64,000 nucleotides of DNA from Phytophthora hibernalis. Its lineage: Eukaryota; Oomycota; Peronosporomycetes; Peronosporales; Peronosporaceae. The notes under the pieces are model-generated. The model was not told where the DNA came from, did not search any database, and saw only the letters and a list, made by a program, of their open reading frames with translations. Of this stretch, positions 20,690-31,788 are shown piece by piece. Every line of letters starts with the position of its first letter. The first letter of the stretch is position 1. The translations under genes and the position numbers were made by a program. The stretch spans positions 868,001-932,000 of the forward strand of contig JAAKBF010000403.1 of the NCBI GenBank assembly GCA_012656075.1. The letters run 5' to 3'.

Positions 20690-21484
20690 GGCCTTTGTCT
20701 ATCCGTTGGAAGCAGCGGCTCGTCAGTTGGGTAGGTAGTTGACGAGTTTTGGCCTTCTGAAGTTGTCACCATATGGCTCAAGTTGAAGTTGATGAGTTGG
20801 TTGAGCGTCGCGATCTTCTTGCTTTTCGCCTTCGTTGGACGTGCTGTCGCTGCATTTTGCTTCTCAGCACTCGCCGTTACCTTCTTAGAGACTTGGGCCT
20901 TTCTCTTTGTTGTTCTTTGTCCGCCTTCTTTGCTTGGACCTTGATCTTCTTCCTCTCTGTCTCCAACGCGCGCAGTCGAGACTTCACGAGCTTCTCGATG
21001 CGCTTCGCTCCTTTTCTTTCAGCTTAGCCTCTCTCTTCAATGCTGCAGCCTTCCTTTTCTCCTCCTTCTCTCGTTTCTGATCATCGAGCTCGTTTTGCTT
21101 GAGTCTCCGCGCAGCCATGTACTCGTCGTGCGTAAGCAGGCGCTTGGGCTTCAAGTCGATGTACATGGGGTCCTGCATGCGTTTTGCCGGTGATATGGAG
21201 TTGAGGCGTCGCTGTGTGATCGAGAAAGAGCGGTACTCGTGAAGGTCAATTCCCTGGCGCTTCAACTGCAGGATGTGACGGGGCTTGATGTTGCCGAGAG
21301 GAATTGGGCTCCAGCAGGGCCTCTCTTTGACCCGACCGTTTGGCCGTTCAGATATCGCCGCAGTCGTGTCGGATATCTTGTACATGCGACTGATTGACCG
21401 GATAGATAGCTTTTTCTTCCGCTTCTGGCCCTCGGCATACGCATCCAGCGCTGACTGCATTTGCTGCTCGGTCCACTTGGTCAT
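20690..21484 (-). pseudogene. Pogo-type transposase remnant: HTH joined to C-terminal tail
   Basis: The start MTKWTEQQMQSALDAYAEGQ through KKKLSIRSISRMYKIS (residues 1-41) is a pipsqueak/CENP-B-like helix-turn-helix as in pogo (Tc1/mariner superfamily) transposases. The C-terminal half carries LTHDEYMAARRLKQNE and a long Lys/Glu-rich coiled tail, continuing to about 20770 across stops. The ~300-residue catalytic DDE core that normally lies between is absent, so this is an internally deleted copy. Terminal repeats were not found. Confidence 0.6.
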
Positions 21485-22246
21485 CGTCTGCGCTCGAATG
21501 TGCTTTTAAAAAGTGAGATCTAGACAAGCGCATCGGTCCTGCGGCAGTGATGTAGCCGTCGGGATGGATGTCCATCGGATGCTCAATAATATAGCCCGAT
21601 TGAAGGCCAGGATTTTTAATATGAAACAAAGTATTGAAAAACCACATGAAGTAGGCTCCAAAGTGCGCCGCATTTGGATCTACGCCGTACTGGGTCCCCG
21701 TACCCTTACTCGGTAATACGAAGGTTCTAGGTTATTCTTCGGTGGGCACTTTTAACGTTTATTCTGATTGACGATATATCGAAGCTTTACTGCTCACAAA
21801 ATGGAGGACCACAATGTGTTCAAGGAAAGGGCAAACTTAACAGCATTTTCGGAGATTCGCAACGATTTATACCACGAGCGAGATGGGAGTACCATAGACG
21901 CCTTGGACCACGGACAATTTCGGATCTTGTGCTATCGGATTCGAGTAGCTTGCAGAGATTGATCACTGAGTAAATACTTCAGTCTTTTTCGTTTAATGCA
22001 TTCTACATTACTTCGACATCAGTGTTTGTTGGCTGAAAGACCTCGTGCGCGAAGAGACTCGATAGACTCGAGACGCGCTACTGTGCCTGCACGCTTCTGA
22101 CAGGGGGATTATGGTATTAATAATATGTCCGAATTGCGTCTGAAAAGAAAACGTTTAAACGAGAAAAACAAATCTGATTTCCGCCAATCACGCTGCCGCA
22201 GCCTCGATGCCAGTCATTGGCAGCGTCATTCAGCAACAGAAGCAAT
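21485..22246. other. Spacer left of the host gene block
   Basis: No gene recognised. A 64-codon plus-strand frame at 21768-21962 has no family resemblance. The last ~250 bp before 22247 is the presumed promoter and 5' leader of the WDR74-like gene. Confidence 0.4.
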
Positions 22247-23421
22247 ATGCGCGTCCTGGTAGGTGACGAGACCGGTCTGCTCAAGTCCATTGAGCTAGAG
22301 AAGAGCAAGCAGCGGATCCTGTCCAGTCGCGAGAAGCCGCAGGCCCGTGCGCGCGGCATCCAGCGCCTCTGCTGGTACGGAGACGAGCGCGAGGCCGCCA
22401 ACTTCCAGCGCAACGTGGTGGCAGCCCGGGCGGACGGCGTCGTGGAGAGTTACGAGGCGTCGCACGGCAAGAGTCTGAGCTCTGCACGGACACCTGATTG
22501 GCTCTGGCCTGCGCAGGACCAGGACAAGAAGCAGCGCTGCGTGGGACTGGACGTGGTGCACAAGTTCGGCTCCGTGGTGCAGTGTTCGGACGCCGGTGAT
22601 GTGCTGGTGCGCAGCACACTGCAGGACGCAGGACGGCCTGCAGGATTCAATGTGGGCGGTGACCTGAACATCATGAGACTCGAGGCTACGGCTCAGACGG
22701 TCATTGGCGTGGGCGGCAAGGAGCACGACCTGAACCTGTGGTCGCTGGAGACGCAGCAGCTGCTGTTCCGAGCCAAGAACGTCACGCACGACAAGCTGGA
22801 CATGCGCGTGCCTGTGTGGGTGAAAGATCTGCGCTTCCTGTCAGGTACCAGCAACGGCCACCGTGTCGTGGTGGGCAGTGGCCATCGCCATGTGCGGATC
22901 TACGACTCCAACACCAAGCGGCGACCGGTGCAGCAGCTCGACAACTTTGGCGAAAACCCGATCCAGTCGCTGTGTGTCTCACCTGATGAAACCCGGATCT
23001 ATGTCGGCGACACGGCAGGCAACCTGGACATCCTGGACATGCGCACGCTCAAGCACATGGGGCGCTGCACAGGACCCGTGGGCTCGATCCGCGACATCGC
23101 GTGCCATCCGACACTGCCGTATATCGCGGCGGTGGGGCTCGACCGCATGGTGCACGTGTTCGACGTCAACACGCGCAAGTACCGCCACACGGTGTACGCC
23201 AAGCAGCGCCTCAACAGCGTCTTGTTCTGCGCCGACGGACTCAAGGACTTCCCGATCGTCGACGATGAGCCTGCACGTAAAAACAGAAGTCGGAGGATGA
23301 TGGATTCGACTTTGACGATGATGATGAAGAGGAAGAGGCCTACGAGGGCCTCGAGATCAGTGAGGAGGAGGAAGATGATGATGATGATGAAGAGGACGAC
23401 GACCCGGAAGACAGCGAGTAA
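22247..23421 (+). CDS. WDR74: WDR74/NSA1-like WD40 ribosome biogenesis protein
   Basis: Nucleolar WD40 protein of pre-60S ribosome assembly. The start ATG at 22247 gives MRVLVGDETGLLKSIEL, the usual N-terminus of the family. Diagnostic stretches are GGKEHDLNLWSLE, FRAKNVTHDKLDMRVPVWVK and later blades with PIQSLCVSPDETRIYVGD and GSIRDIACHPTLPYIAAVGL. The frame breaks in the five-A run 23279-23283. One more A gives a Lys-rich turn followed by a strongly acidic tail (runs of Asp/Glu) ending at TAA 23419-23421, which is natural for a nucleolar protein. Length with repair is about 391 residues, close to human WDR74 (385). GAGTAAGT at the stop could also serve as a splice donor. Confidence 0.85.
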
Positions 23422-23585
23422 GTTGCCCCTTTGCTTCCCTATAGAATAGATAGCCTCACAGTTATTTTAGCTAGCTTGACCATCGGTCGTGGTGTCTTCT
23501 CGTTAGCAACGAATACGTTTTACATTCAATCTGCGTGTGCGCGAGGTCGACTGCTTTGCGAACGAAGATCAAGATTTAGGACAAC

Positions 23586-25012
23586 ATGCTCTCTCGTTTC
23601 GGCTTCGGACACGAGGCGGTCACTGCAAGTGGCAGCGATGCCGAAGTCGCGGCATTTATGGTTAAAGAAGCGGAAGAAGGTGGGAAGAAGGCGTCGAAGC
23701 AGAAGAAAAGGCACATGACGACCTGCCCAAGCTGTTCATGGAGCTGAAATGGTCGGAACAGCGGAAGATGGGAGCCACAACACCCGTCTTACGTCAGGTG
23801 GAAGGAGACTCGATCAAGCAGCGGATTCGCCTCTATCGTCGCACAATCTTCTTCCACATCCACGGTAAGAATTCACTTTTGCTGCTACGTCGGTGCTAGC
23901 TACTCATTGTATTGCTATTGACTGTTTCTGAAGCCAAGCTGGAACACAATGGTTACGTCACGCAACGCTTGCGTCTGAACAACCAGAATCCCAACGGCAA
24001 AGACGCAAGTCGTGCATCGGTGTGCAATGCTTTCCTTTAGCTCACCTGAATCTTGCTGCAAATAGGAGAAGGGACGAACAGCACTACATTACGCTTGTCG
24101 ACACGTGCGTTGGGTTGCCAATGATACCTAAAACTCCTTGTAGTTCGCTAGCTAACATGTGAACTCTTATTGCATTCTCACAGGGGGCGGAGGGTTCAGT
24201 GCGAGCACTTCTTCACGAAGAAACCACGATCGATGATCCGGATGTACGTCATGTAATTTTCTCGTATTGTGTTCGAGTTGTCTAACTAACACCTTGCAGC
24301 TCGAAATGCGTTGGACCCCTTGCACTATGCCGTGATGGGAGGCCACGAGTCTATTGTGAAGCGCTTGGTAGACAAGGCTCCTGTCCGAAGAATCACTATT
24401 AACCGCAAAGATGTGCGTAGTCGTCGCTATTTCATCTCTTCTTGGATACCTTCCTGTACTACTACTTCATGATTTGTCATTTTTGTGAATTAGAAATGTG
24501 GCATGACACCCCTTATGCTCGTAAGCAACTTGCAAATTGCCACAGCGATTCTTTCTCGTAACGTTACCTGTGTATCTGCTGAAGGCATGCGGGAAGATCA
24601 TGCAAACGTTGCCAAGCTGTTGCTTCGCAAGAAGGCCTTCATCGATGAGACCGATGTACGTCTGCAGTGTCAAGTATGAATGGAATCTATTACACATCTG
24701 TATGCTTACAATCAAGCTGCCTCTATCACCAGAACGATGGCTGGAGTGCGCTTCACTATGGTACGTGACTCTCGAATCCCTCTGTACTGCATTTTCATCG
24801 GTCTCATAATGACCTATTGCTTGCGTGGTCCAGCCGCTTCAAACGACGCCACCTTGGCTGCAGAAGTCCTCGTTCAGTATGACATCAATCTCAAGGCCCG
24901 AACGGAGTCCACGAACGAGACGGCACTTGAAATGGCGGAGCGGTTGCGTTCGCACCTGGTTGCCATTCTCTTGTATGAGGTGACTTACCGCCAGCCTCAG
25001 CGAGCCACCTAG
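23586..25012 (+). CDS. Ankyrin-repeat protein, about nine short exons
   Basis: Exons by GT-AG borders and protein reading: 23586-23864, 23934-24019, 24066-24104, 24184-24243, 24300-24412, 24494-24520, 24585-24655, 24733-24760, 24834-25012. Ankyrin signatures are EKGRTALHYACRH, LDPLHYAVMGGHESIVKRLV, NVAKLLLRKKAFIDETD and NDGWSALHYAASND. The N-terminal part has LPKLFMELKWSEQRKMG and RLYRRTIFFHIH. A one-base shift is needed near 23690, and phases at exons 4/5 and 6/7 do not match exactly, so borders or single bases there are uncertain. The repeat count is about five. No catalytic domain is seen; it is likely a protein-binding scaffold of unknown partner. Confidence 0.75.
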
Positions 25013-25045
25013 CCGGTCAAAATCTTACCAGGCTAAATGGACGAA

Positions 25046-26689
25046 TTAATTTTTCAACACGTTTTTTATGAGCGCCTGCGTGATGATGGGGAGCGCCACA
25101 GCCAAAATGTCGATATCCGGGTCAAGCTTTCGGCCAACCGCCTCAAGCACCGCAATGGACACGACAATCGAGGCGTACTTCCTTCCAGCTTTACTTCGTG
25201 AGTACAGCAAAGTTCCATCACCTGACGCAGCAACGCTCCGATATGCACCTTCTTTAAATTGAGGCGCCAGCTCAACGCCTCGTTCACAATCTTTTCCATG
25301 CCCGTGCAGAACGACTCGAGGTCTTTGCACTTGGTCGGGACAACGTCTCCATTTGGCAGTACTCTCCCCTTACTCCTCGAAACGATGAGCTCGCCAGCTT
25401 TGTATCCGTTGCCCGTTGCTACTGCATGAAAAAGCTCTACAAAATTTCGCAAATCTTGTTGCTCCAGCTTAGTGACAATACCCGCATCGATCACCACTAC
25501 GCCAGCGTTTCGGATGGCCTCAGAGCGAGACACACGAGAATTCCCACCACAGCCTTGTTCATCAAACAGAAAGTTTCCTGGGTGCAGGTCTCCGTGGGCA
25601 AAGTTGTCTAGGAACACCATCCTGAGATACGCTTCGAGCACAACTCGCGCGACAGCTTTCCGACGCGGCGGCTCCATTTGCGAGAGGATCTCGCTGAAAT
25701 GCAGGCCGTTTTCAAAGCTCTCCACCAGCACATTTTCCGTCGTGTAGTCCATCAACGGTGTGGGGAATCGCAGTCCTTTGCGGTTGCGGAAGTGCTCGCT
25801 AAACAACGCGAGGTTCTCGCCCTCCATCCGCAGATTGAGCTGCCGTTCCATGAGCGACGCGAACTCCGTCACACTGTCCTTCCCACCCAACCACCGGAGC
25901 GTCGGAACCACCTCCAGCATAGCCACAAACCCGCGCAGCAGCTGCAAATCCAGCGCCACCATTTGCTTCACGTGCGGGTGAATGACCTTCACCGCCACCT
26001 CTTCGTTCGTCGCGCGGATGCGACCTCGATACACTTGAGCAATGCAGCCCGATCCAATGGGGTGGCTGTCCACCTCCATCACGTCTCTCCACTGCTGTCC
26101 GAACGCCATCCTCAGTGCATCTTCTGTCTGCTTCCACGAGTGCATGGGCGCGTGCTCGTGGAACGTCTCGAACCGGTCGCAGAACGAAGCTGGGAACATA
26201 TCGCGTCTGGTGCTGGCCCACTGCAGGAACTTCATCACCGTCGGGGACGAGAACTTTGCCAGCCACAGTGCGAGTCCCCACCATTGCTCTTCAACTGAAG
26301 GCAGTAGTGCACCTGCTGTGAACGCCACGGGGCCGTAAGAGCCAGCGGCAGCGCCAGTCCCAGCAGCTTGGCGAAGTGCAGCGCCACCCGCAGCAGACGT
26401 CGCAGCGTCTCCACCAACGACTGCTTCTCAACTGTAGAGAGGACGTGGCCAGCACTCGAGGGAACACGCGCAGCAGCTCCGCATTGCGGCGTGTCCAGAC
26501 GTCGCGGGCCAGTCGGGAACGAGTGTCTGCGCAGTGTCTGGAGTGTGCTACGAGCGCCTGGTGGGGAATCAGTCGCGGCCACGTTGAGAGCTGAGACTTG
26601 TGCGTTGGACGGAGAAGTCGACGCGGTGTTAGAGACGCACGGGGAGCTGCACGAGCCCCGCGACGGCCCAGCAGGAACAGCAGCGCCAT
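25046..26689 (-). CDS. ADCK2: ADCK2-like mitochondrial UbiB/ABC1 atypical kinase
   Basis: The UbiB family supports coenzyme Q biology in mitochondria. The start at 26689 gives an Arg-rich leader (MALLFLLGRRGARAAPRAS) like a mitochondrial presequence. Motifs: QWASTRRDMFP (ADCK2-type KxGQ region), PIGSGCIAQVYRGRI (Ala/Gly-rich loop), EVAVKVIHP (Lys), NFAHGDLHPGNFLFD (catalytic loop) and VVIDAGIVTKL (DFG position). Three one-base losses break the frame: between about 26440 and 26480, in the G run 26329-26332, and near 25179 where GGAAGTACGCC should read GGAAAGTACGCC. After the last repair the protein ends ALIKNVLKN at TAA 25046. Confident about the family; subfamily ADCK2 by motif memory. Confidence 0.82.
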
Positions 26690-26824
26690 GCGTGACGTTA
26701 TTATTGTTATTGGCTGCTTACGTACTTGACGTTTCCCACATCAATATGGTGTCGAAAACATCACCTTGATGTTTAGAACACCTTAAGCAAAAGCTGACTA
26801 CATGGTAGTCAGTTTGCCTATCAA

Positions 26825-28045
26825 ATGCTTATGCGCAATGCTGCATGTGGACGCACGCCTGCGTGGCCGAACAACGACGAGCGGCCGGAGTTGCGGGCGC
26901 TATATGGACGCGTGTTATGCTTCGTGTTGCTGTGGTTCCTCTTCGGGCTCTGGATCGTGGGTCTCGCGACGTTCCTCGGCTTGTGGCTCGTCTCGGGCGT
27001 CTGCGTGGTGTGGTCTGCCTGGAGCGCCATGCAGCGAGGCAGTTGGGCGGACGCTGAGCCGTTGCCAATTGCAGTGCAAGTTTATTTAATTGCAATGGCC
27101 ATGTACGAAGGATTCCACTTGGTAACGCGCGAGTCCGAGCACTTGTGGCCGGCGATGCGACGAATGGCTCGCTACGTGTTCCTGCACTACCCGTACTTCC
27201 GACTGAGCGTCGTAGTGTTTGAAGAGAGAGAAGAGGTTAAACAGAGGACGAAGAATGATGAGCAACCAGAGAAGGAGAAGGACGTCATTACGGAGGATGA
27301 CAACGGTAAGTGTGACTCCGGTCGCTTGATTGCGAAAGCTGCTGCTGCAGCCGTCGAGGAGAACGATGTGACACCCTTCGTGGAGCCAAACAAGCGCTCG
27401 TTGTTCACATTTCACCCGCACGGCATCCTGACCTGTGGGTTTTCTCTAAATGGTGCCCACCACATGGCCTTCCAACGCGCGGAGTGCCGCTGGATCTCGG
27501 CGGAGAACCTCTTCTACTTCCCGATCATGCGCGACATTCTCCATTGGATGGAGTTCAGCAGCAGCACCAAGGCCAGCATGCAGCGTATCATGCGTGCAGG
27601 GCAGAACTTGTGTCTGCTGCCAGGAGGCTTCGAAGAAGCCACGCTCTTCCAGCGCGGCAAGCACCGAGTGTACATCAAGAAGCGCTTCGGCTTCATCAAG
27701 CTGGCGCTGCAGCACGGCTACGATGTTTATCCGTCGTACACCTTTGGCGAAGAGTACACGTATCACGCGTTCCCGTACTTGCAGTGGCTGCGTCTGCAGC
27801 TCAACCGGTTCCGGGTCCCCGGCGCCATCTTCTTCGGACTGCCGCTCTGCTTCTATCTGCCGCGCTCCGACGTCGACCTCATCACCGTCGTGAGCAAGCC
27901 GCTCCACCACCCGCGCGTCGAGCACCCGAGCAGAGAGCTAGTCAAAGAGTGCCACGACAAGTACGTGCAGGCGCTGCAAGACCTGTTCGACACGTACAAG
28001 GGCGTCTACGCCGTGGACCCAGACGCCAAGCTAGAGATGTTTTAG
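26825..28045 (+). CDS. DGAT2: Diacylglycerol acyltransferase type 2, paralogue 1
   Basis: Makes triacylglycerol from diacylglycerol and acyl-CoA at the ER. 406 residues with no internal frameshift. A hydrophobic hairpin (about residues 30-65) comes first, then a charged linker (REEVKQRTKNDEQPEKEK). The family motif HPHG is at about residues 197-200 (FTFHPHGILTCGF), LPGGFEEATLF at about 264-274, and KKRFGFIKLALQHG follows. A second ATG two codons in is possible. The next gene is a close paralogue 213 bp downstream on the same strand. The head-to-head upstream neighbour is the ADCK2-like gene, 135 bp away. Confidence 0.93.
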   Translation: MLMRNAACGRTPAWPNNDERPELRALYGRVLCFVLLWFLFGLWIVGLATFLGLWLVSGVCVVWSAWSAMQRGSWADAEPLPIAVQVYLIAMAMYEGFHLVTRESEHLWPAMRRMARYVFLHYPYFRLSVVVFEEREEVKQRTKNDEQPEKEKDVITEDDNGKCDSGRLIAKAAAAAVEENDVTPFVEPNKRSLFTFHPHGILTCGFSLNGAHHMAFQRAECRWISAENLFYFPIMRDILHWMEFSSSTKASMQRIMRAGQNLCLLPGGFEEATLFQRGKHRVYIKKRFGFIKLALQHGYDVYPSYTFGEEYTYHAFPYLQWLRLQLNRFRVPGAIFFGLPLCFYLPRSDVDLITVVSKPLHHPRVEHPSRELVKECHDKYVQALQDLFDTYKGVYAVDPDAKLEMF

Positions 28046-28258
28046 CCAACACATCAAACAAAGCAGATATCGGCACTGTGCTGAGCCTCCTTGTAAAACA
28101 CGGCTCAAATACAACGCAGAGCCTTTGGACAAGTGCTGCCATAAGTCGATCAACGGACGCCATGCACTTCAACAGGACGCGCAATCGTGGAGCGCGATCA
28201 TGCTGAGACATTTTATAACGGTTCTTGCGGTCCGCAGGTCATAAGTCGACAGCAAGCG

Positions 28259-29479
28259 ATGGCCGAATCCTCTATCTCTTCCTTGCGGCACGCCGCCTAT
28301 GGACGGACGCCTGCGTGGCCAAACAACAATGCAACCCCGGAGTTGCAGACGCTGCGTGGGTATGTGATGCGGCGCTTCCTGTTGTGGTCGCTCTTCGGGC
28401 TCTGGATCTTCGGCCTCGGGGCGTACGTGGCCATGTGGATCTACTCGGGGCTGTGTGTGGTTCAGTGGGCGTGGACAGCAGTGCAGAGTGGCGGTTGGAC
28501 TCATGCAACTCCGCCACCAATGAGTGTGCAGCTTTATCTGGCGTTCACCGTGCTGTACGAGGGATATCACTACGTCACGCGCGACTCGCTGCATCTGTGG
28601 CCTTGGATGCGGCGCCTCGCGCGGTACACTCTGCTGCACTACCCGTACTTCCGCCTGAACGTGACCATCTTCGAAGAACGCGAGCAGGCTAAGCAGAAGC
28701 TGCAGAAGGAAGGGCAGACCAAGGACAGCGCCGATGTTACGGAAGACGACAGCGATCATTTGAGTGCGGCTGCTGCGATCAAGGCCGTTGAGGAAAACGA
28801 CATCACCCCGTTTGTGGAGACAGGGACCAAGAACCTCTTCGCCTTCCATCCTCATGGGGTGTTGACCTGCGGTTTCTCGTTCAACGGCGCGTATCATATG
28901 AGCTACGAGCGCTCCGCGTGCCGCTGGGTGTCGGCTGAAAGCCTCTTCTGGTTCCCTCTCGTTCGTGACATTCTCAACTGGATGGAATACAGCAGTTGCG
29001 CCAAAGCCAACATGCTCAAGTTCATGCGCAAGGATCAAAATGTGAGCATCATACCTGGCGGCTTTGAGGAGGCGACGCTGTACCAGCGAGGCAAACATCG
29101 CGTGTATCTAAAGAAGCGCTTTGGTTTCATCAAGATTGCGTTGCAACACGGCTACGACGTGCACCCAGTGTACACGTTCGGGGAGGAGTACACATACCAC
29201 ACCTTCCCGTACTTGCAGTCGCTGCGTTTGCAGCTGAACAGGTTTCAGATCCCCGGCACTTTATTCTTTGGCGACGCAACGTGCTTTTACCTCCCGCGCA
29301 ATGACGTCGACCTCATTACTGTGGTGGGCAAGCCACTGCGGCTTCCGCGAATCGAGCAACCCACCAAGGAAGATGTACAGAAATACCAAGCGCAATACGT
29401 GCAAGCATTGAAGGACCTCTTCGACAGCTACAAGGGCGCCTACGCGGTCAACCCCAACGCCACATTGGAGATCTACTAA
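28259..29479 (+). CDS. DGAT2: Diacylglycerol acyltransferase type 2, paralogue 2
   Basis: 406 residues, intact. Same layout as the upstream paralogue: hydrophobic hairpin, charged linker, HPHG at about 197-200, IPGGFEEATLY, KKRFGFIKIALQHG. I take the ATG at 28259 (MAESSISSLRHAAYGRTPAW) because RTPAWPNN then aligns with the N-terminus of the first copy; an upstream in-frame GTG is not needed. The copies are most alike in the C-terminal half and most different in the linker between residues 130 and 180, so the duplication is not recent. Substrate preference may differ. Confidence 0.93.
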   Translation: MAESSISSLRHAAYGRTPAWPNNNATPELQTLRGYVMRRFLLWSLFGLWIFGLGAYVAMWIYSGLCVVQWAWTAVQSGGWTHATPPPMSVQLYLAFTVLYEGYHYVTRDSLHLWPWMRRLARYTLLHYPYFRLNVTIFEEREQAKQKLQKEGQTKDSADVTEDDSDHLSAAAAIKAVEENDITPFVETGTKNLFAFHPHGVLTCGFSFNGAYHMSYERSACRWVSAESLFWFPLVRDILNWMEYSSCAKANMLKFMRKDQNVSIIPGGFEEATLYQRGKHRVYLKKRFGFIKIALQHGYDVHPVYTFGEEYTYHTFPYLQSLRLQLNRFQIPGTLFFGDATCFYLPRNDVDLITVVGKPLRLPRIEQPTKEDVQKYQAQYVQALKDLFDSYKGAYAVNPNATLEIY

Positions 29480-29647
29480 ATATTGCGTTACATAATTAGT
29501 GGTCCTCATATACCATCAGCAGTGCATTCAATCCTTACAGGTACAAGTCGAAGAGAAAGTAGGAGAGCCAAAAACGGTCATTAAGTTGGCATGCAAACGA
29601 AAGACTTCGAGGTGACCCGATATTCTACGCTTTTCGCCTCCGCTGCA

Positions 29648-30733
29648 CTAATCGCTATCCGACCCACTGTCAGTTGAATCCTTTCGGCGAGACTTCGTCG
29701 AGCGGCGACGGGGTGAAGGCGAGCGTGAAGAGGAAGGTGAGCGATGGCGGGTATCCGACGACGAGCTCGACGGTGAACGGCGAGAGCGTCTACTGCAGCG
29801 CAAAAACAACATCACCATTAGAGTCCGTGTCATAAGCGGAGTTCAAATGAATTTGGCCATCCAGTACCTGCTCGCCCGTTTCGGAGACCTCTCCTTGCGT
29901 CTTTCACGCGATCGAGAAGGCGACCTACAGATGACACAGAACAACATCAACACCTCCAAAAACCGATGAAAAAGCCTTTAAACTCACCGGCGACTGCGGC
30001 GTCGTCCAGCTGGCGAGCGAGATCGGTCGCGTCTCGAACGACCACGCGGTGCGCTGCGCGAGCGTCTTCGCGGACTCCGCAACCTCCTCCTTGGACTCGG
30101 TGAGCGTCTGCGTCTCTTTACACTCGGCGAACGTCTACGAGGGCGTCGCGGTGGACTACGTGGTCGTCTCTGAAGACTCCTCGAGCGTCTGCGAGCGTCG
30201 CCTCTGCGTTCAGGACTGCGTCGTTGCGTCCTCTCCGAGTCCACCGGTCGTCCTCTCTCAGCCCCTTTCCGCTGCGTCTCGACCTCCGCCCTCTTGGCGT
30301 CCAGCACCTGTTTGAGCTTCTCCTTCTCCGCTGCGATACTCTGCATCTCCTGCTTCTTCTTGTGCAGAATGGCACTGGGAATGCCCGTGGGGTGGCTCTG
30401 CGCACTCAGCAGCAGCTGCCACAGCTCCTCCGTGAAGGCACCCGCCTGTTTCTCCAGGAACCCCGTGAGCGCCACTTGCAGTTGACGTGGATCCAGTCGC
30501 TCGTCCACCTTGGGCTCCAATAAGTTGATGGCCATAGACACCACGATGTCGTCCTCGAAGCCCAGCAGCTCCGTGATCCGCTCGGTCACCCATTGGTTGA
30601 TCACCTCACGTTGCACCTTGGCCATGTCCACGCGCTGAGCGAAGCAGTCGGGGAACGACATGGACGCCAGCAGCTTCTTCTCCTGCGCGAAGTAGCGCCC
30701 GTCCTGGCTCGCACTCGTACCTCGGATCGCCAT
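29648..30733 (-). CDS. SRRM1: SRRM1/SRm160-like PWI-domain splicing factor
   Basis: Exons 30733-29988, 29924-29868 and 29792-29648, with introns of 63 and 75 nt (GTGAGT...CTGTAG and GTACTG...CTGCAG); the phases fit. The N-terminal PWI domain covers about residues 25-115 (FAQRVDMAKVQREVINQWV, ELLGFEDDIVVSMAINLLE, ELWQLLLSAQ, GIPSAIL). It is followed by a coiled-coil (EKLKQVLDAKRAEVETQRK) and a long Arg/Ser tail with many RRRS and SPRR repeats, ending in STDSGSDSD. PWI domains bind nucleic acid and RS tails link splicing complexes. The gene reads through cleanly without frameshifts. About 320 residues, much shorter than human SRRM1. Confidence 0.88.
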
Positions 30734-30990
30734 TTATCAATGAGCTTTTGAATTTCGCCAAATGATCGAAATGTTTCGTCAGAACCTGTGATTAGTTTAA
30801 ATTACATCCTGTATTTTAAAAATATTAATTGAATTGTACGGGAATAGACAAAACACGGCTTCTGGTCTTATGGTGATGGTGAACGGCCATGCAGCTCCAT
30901 ACGTTGCAGCCGTCGTGAGGACGGGTGCGTGCATGCATATATTAGTGTTATGGGTACAAATGAGCTGTCGTTCTGTTCAGCTTGGAAGCT

Positions 30991-31660
30991 TCACGAAGCG
31001 GCGTCCCAGGCGGCGTCGGGCAGCGAGTGCAGCACGTCCTGTACCACGCCGTAGGGAGCCGTCGTGAATAGCGAGGCTGGGTATACGGCTGCTCCCCACA
31101 CCGGATGCAGCAGGATCTTGCACATGCCGGCGCTCAGACAGCGGTAGCGCAGCAGCAGCTCCACGCCGTCCACTTCACTGTACACCTTGTTGCTCGACAG
31201 CGTCAGCATCTGCAGGCAATAACAACAAAACAAAACACAACAACAAAAACAAAAACACACCACATCAGTCTGCAGCTCATTGACCCGTCCAGTACTGCTG
31301 CCAACGCACCGGAAGACCGGAGCATGGGTCGATGAAGTCTGCCCAGTACTTCCTAGCAACCAGCGCGTTGGCCACTTGCTGTGCAAAGGCCACGAAGGTC
31401 TCCAGCAGTCGGTCCTTCTCCTTATCCGCGTCCACGCCGAACTGGCTCAGGTCCAGCAGCGACTTCTGGCACGTGAGCACAGCGAGCAACTCGCTGTCTT
31501 TGCGCTGGAACTGCGCCGGGAACACGTGCTTGAGCTCTCGCTGCAATAGTCGCGGACACGCGTGCACCGACACCTGGAAGCCCTCGCGCAGCTCTGTAGG
31601 CGGCAGCAGCGGCTCCAGCCAGCCACGTACACTACGAGTCGTGGTCTCTAACTCGCCCAT
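30991..31660 (-). CDS. MMADHC: MMADHC-like cobalamin trafficking protein
   Basis: In animals MMADHC (cblD) directs cobalamin to methylmalonyl-CoA mutase and methionine synthase. Start MGELETTTRS at 31660. Diagnostic stretches are LAVLTCQKSLLDLSQFG, FVAFAQQVANALVARKYWAD and FIDPCSGLPV in exon 1, and the second exon (31209-30991) with YRCLSAGMCKILLHPVWG, AAVYPASLFTTAP and a short C-terminus. The intron is about 50-70 nt with a T-rich tract before CTGCAG; its donor is uncertain because the simple GT choices leave the wrong phase. About 200 residues, shorter than the human protein, lacking the N-terminal targeting region. It shares its upstream region with the TRMT2A-like gene. Confidence 0.8.
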
Positions 31661-31788
31661 CGTTAGCTGAGCTGGTGGCCAGAAGACGTATGCGTTACGA
31701 TGGTATTGCTGATGAAATAGTACAGGTTTACATCGTTTCACCCAATCAGACGAGCTTGTCATTGCCCACCACCAGTGTGTCATTTACG
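31661..31788. promoter_or_regulatory. Shared 128-bp region between divergent MMADHC and TRMT2A genes
   Basis: The start codons at 31660 (minus) and 31789 (plus) are only 128 bp apart, so any core promoters and 5' leaders overlap or abut. ACCAATCAG is not present, but CACCCAATCAGACG at 31738 holds a CCAAT box. The fine map is inference. Confidence 0.4.

Noticed and set aside
23281..23449. Met/Lys/Arg-rich C-terminus of the WDR74-like frame
   Set aside because: Out-of-frame reading of an acidic GAT/GAA tract; one added A gives the expected acidic tail.
30049..30523. Plus-strand frames opposite the SRRM1-like gene
   Set aside because: Shadow of Arg/Ser-repeat codons; the minus-strand reading has PWI, coiled coil and well-placed introns.
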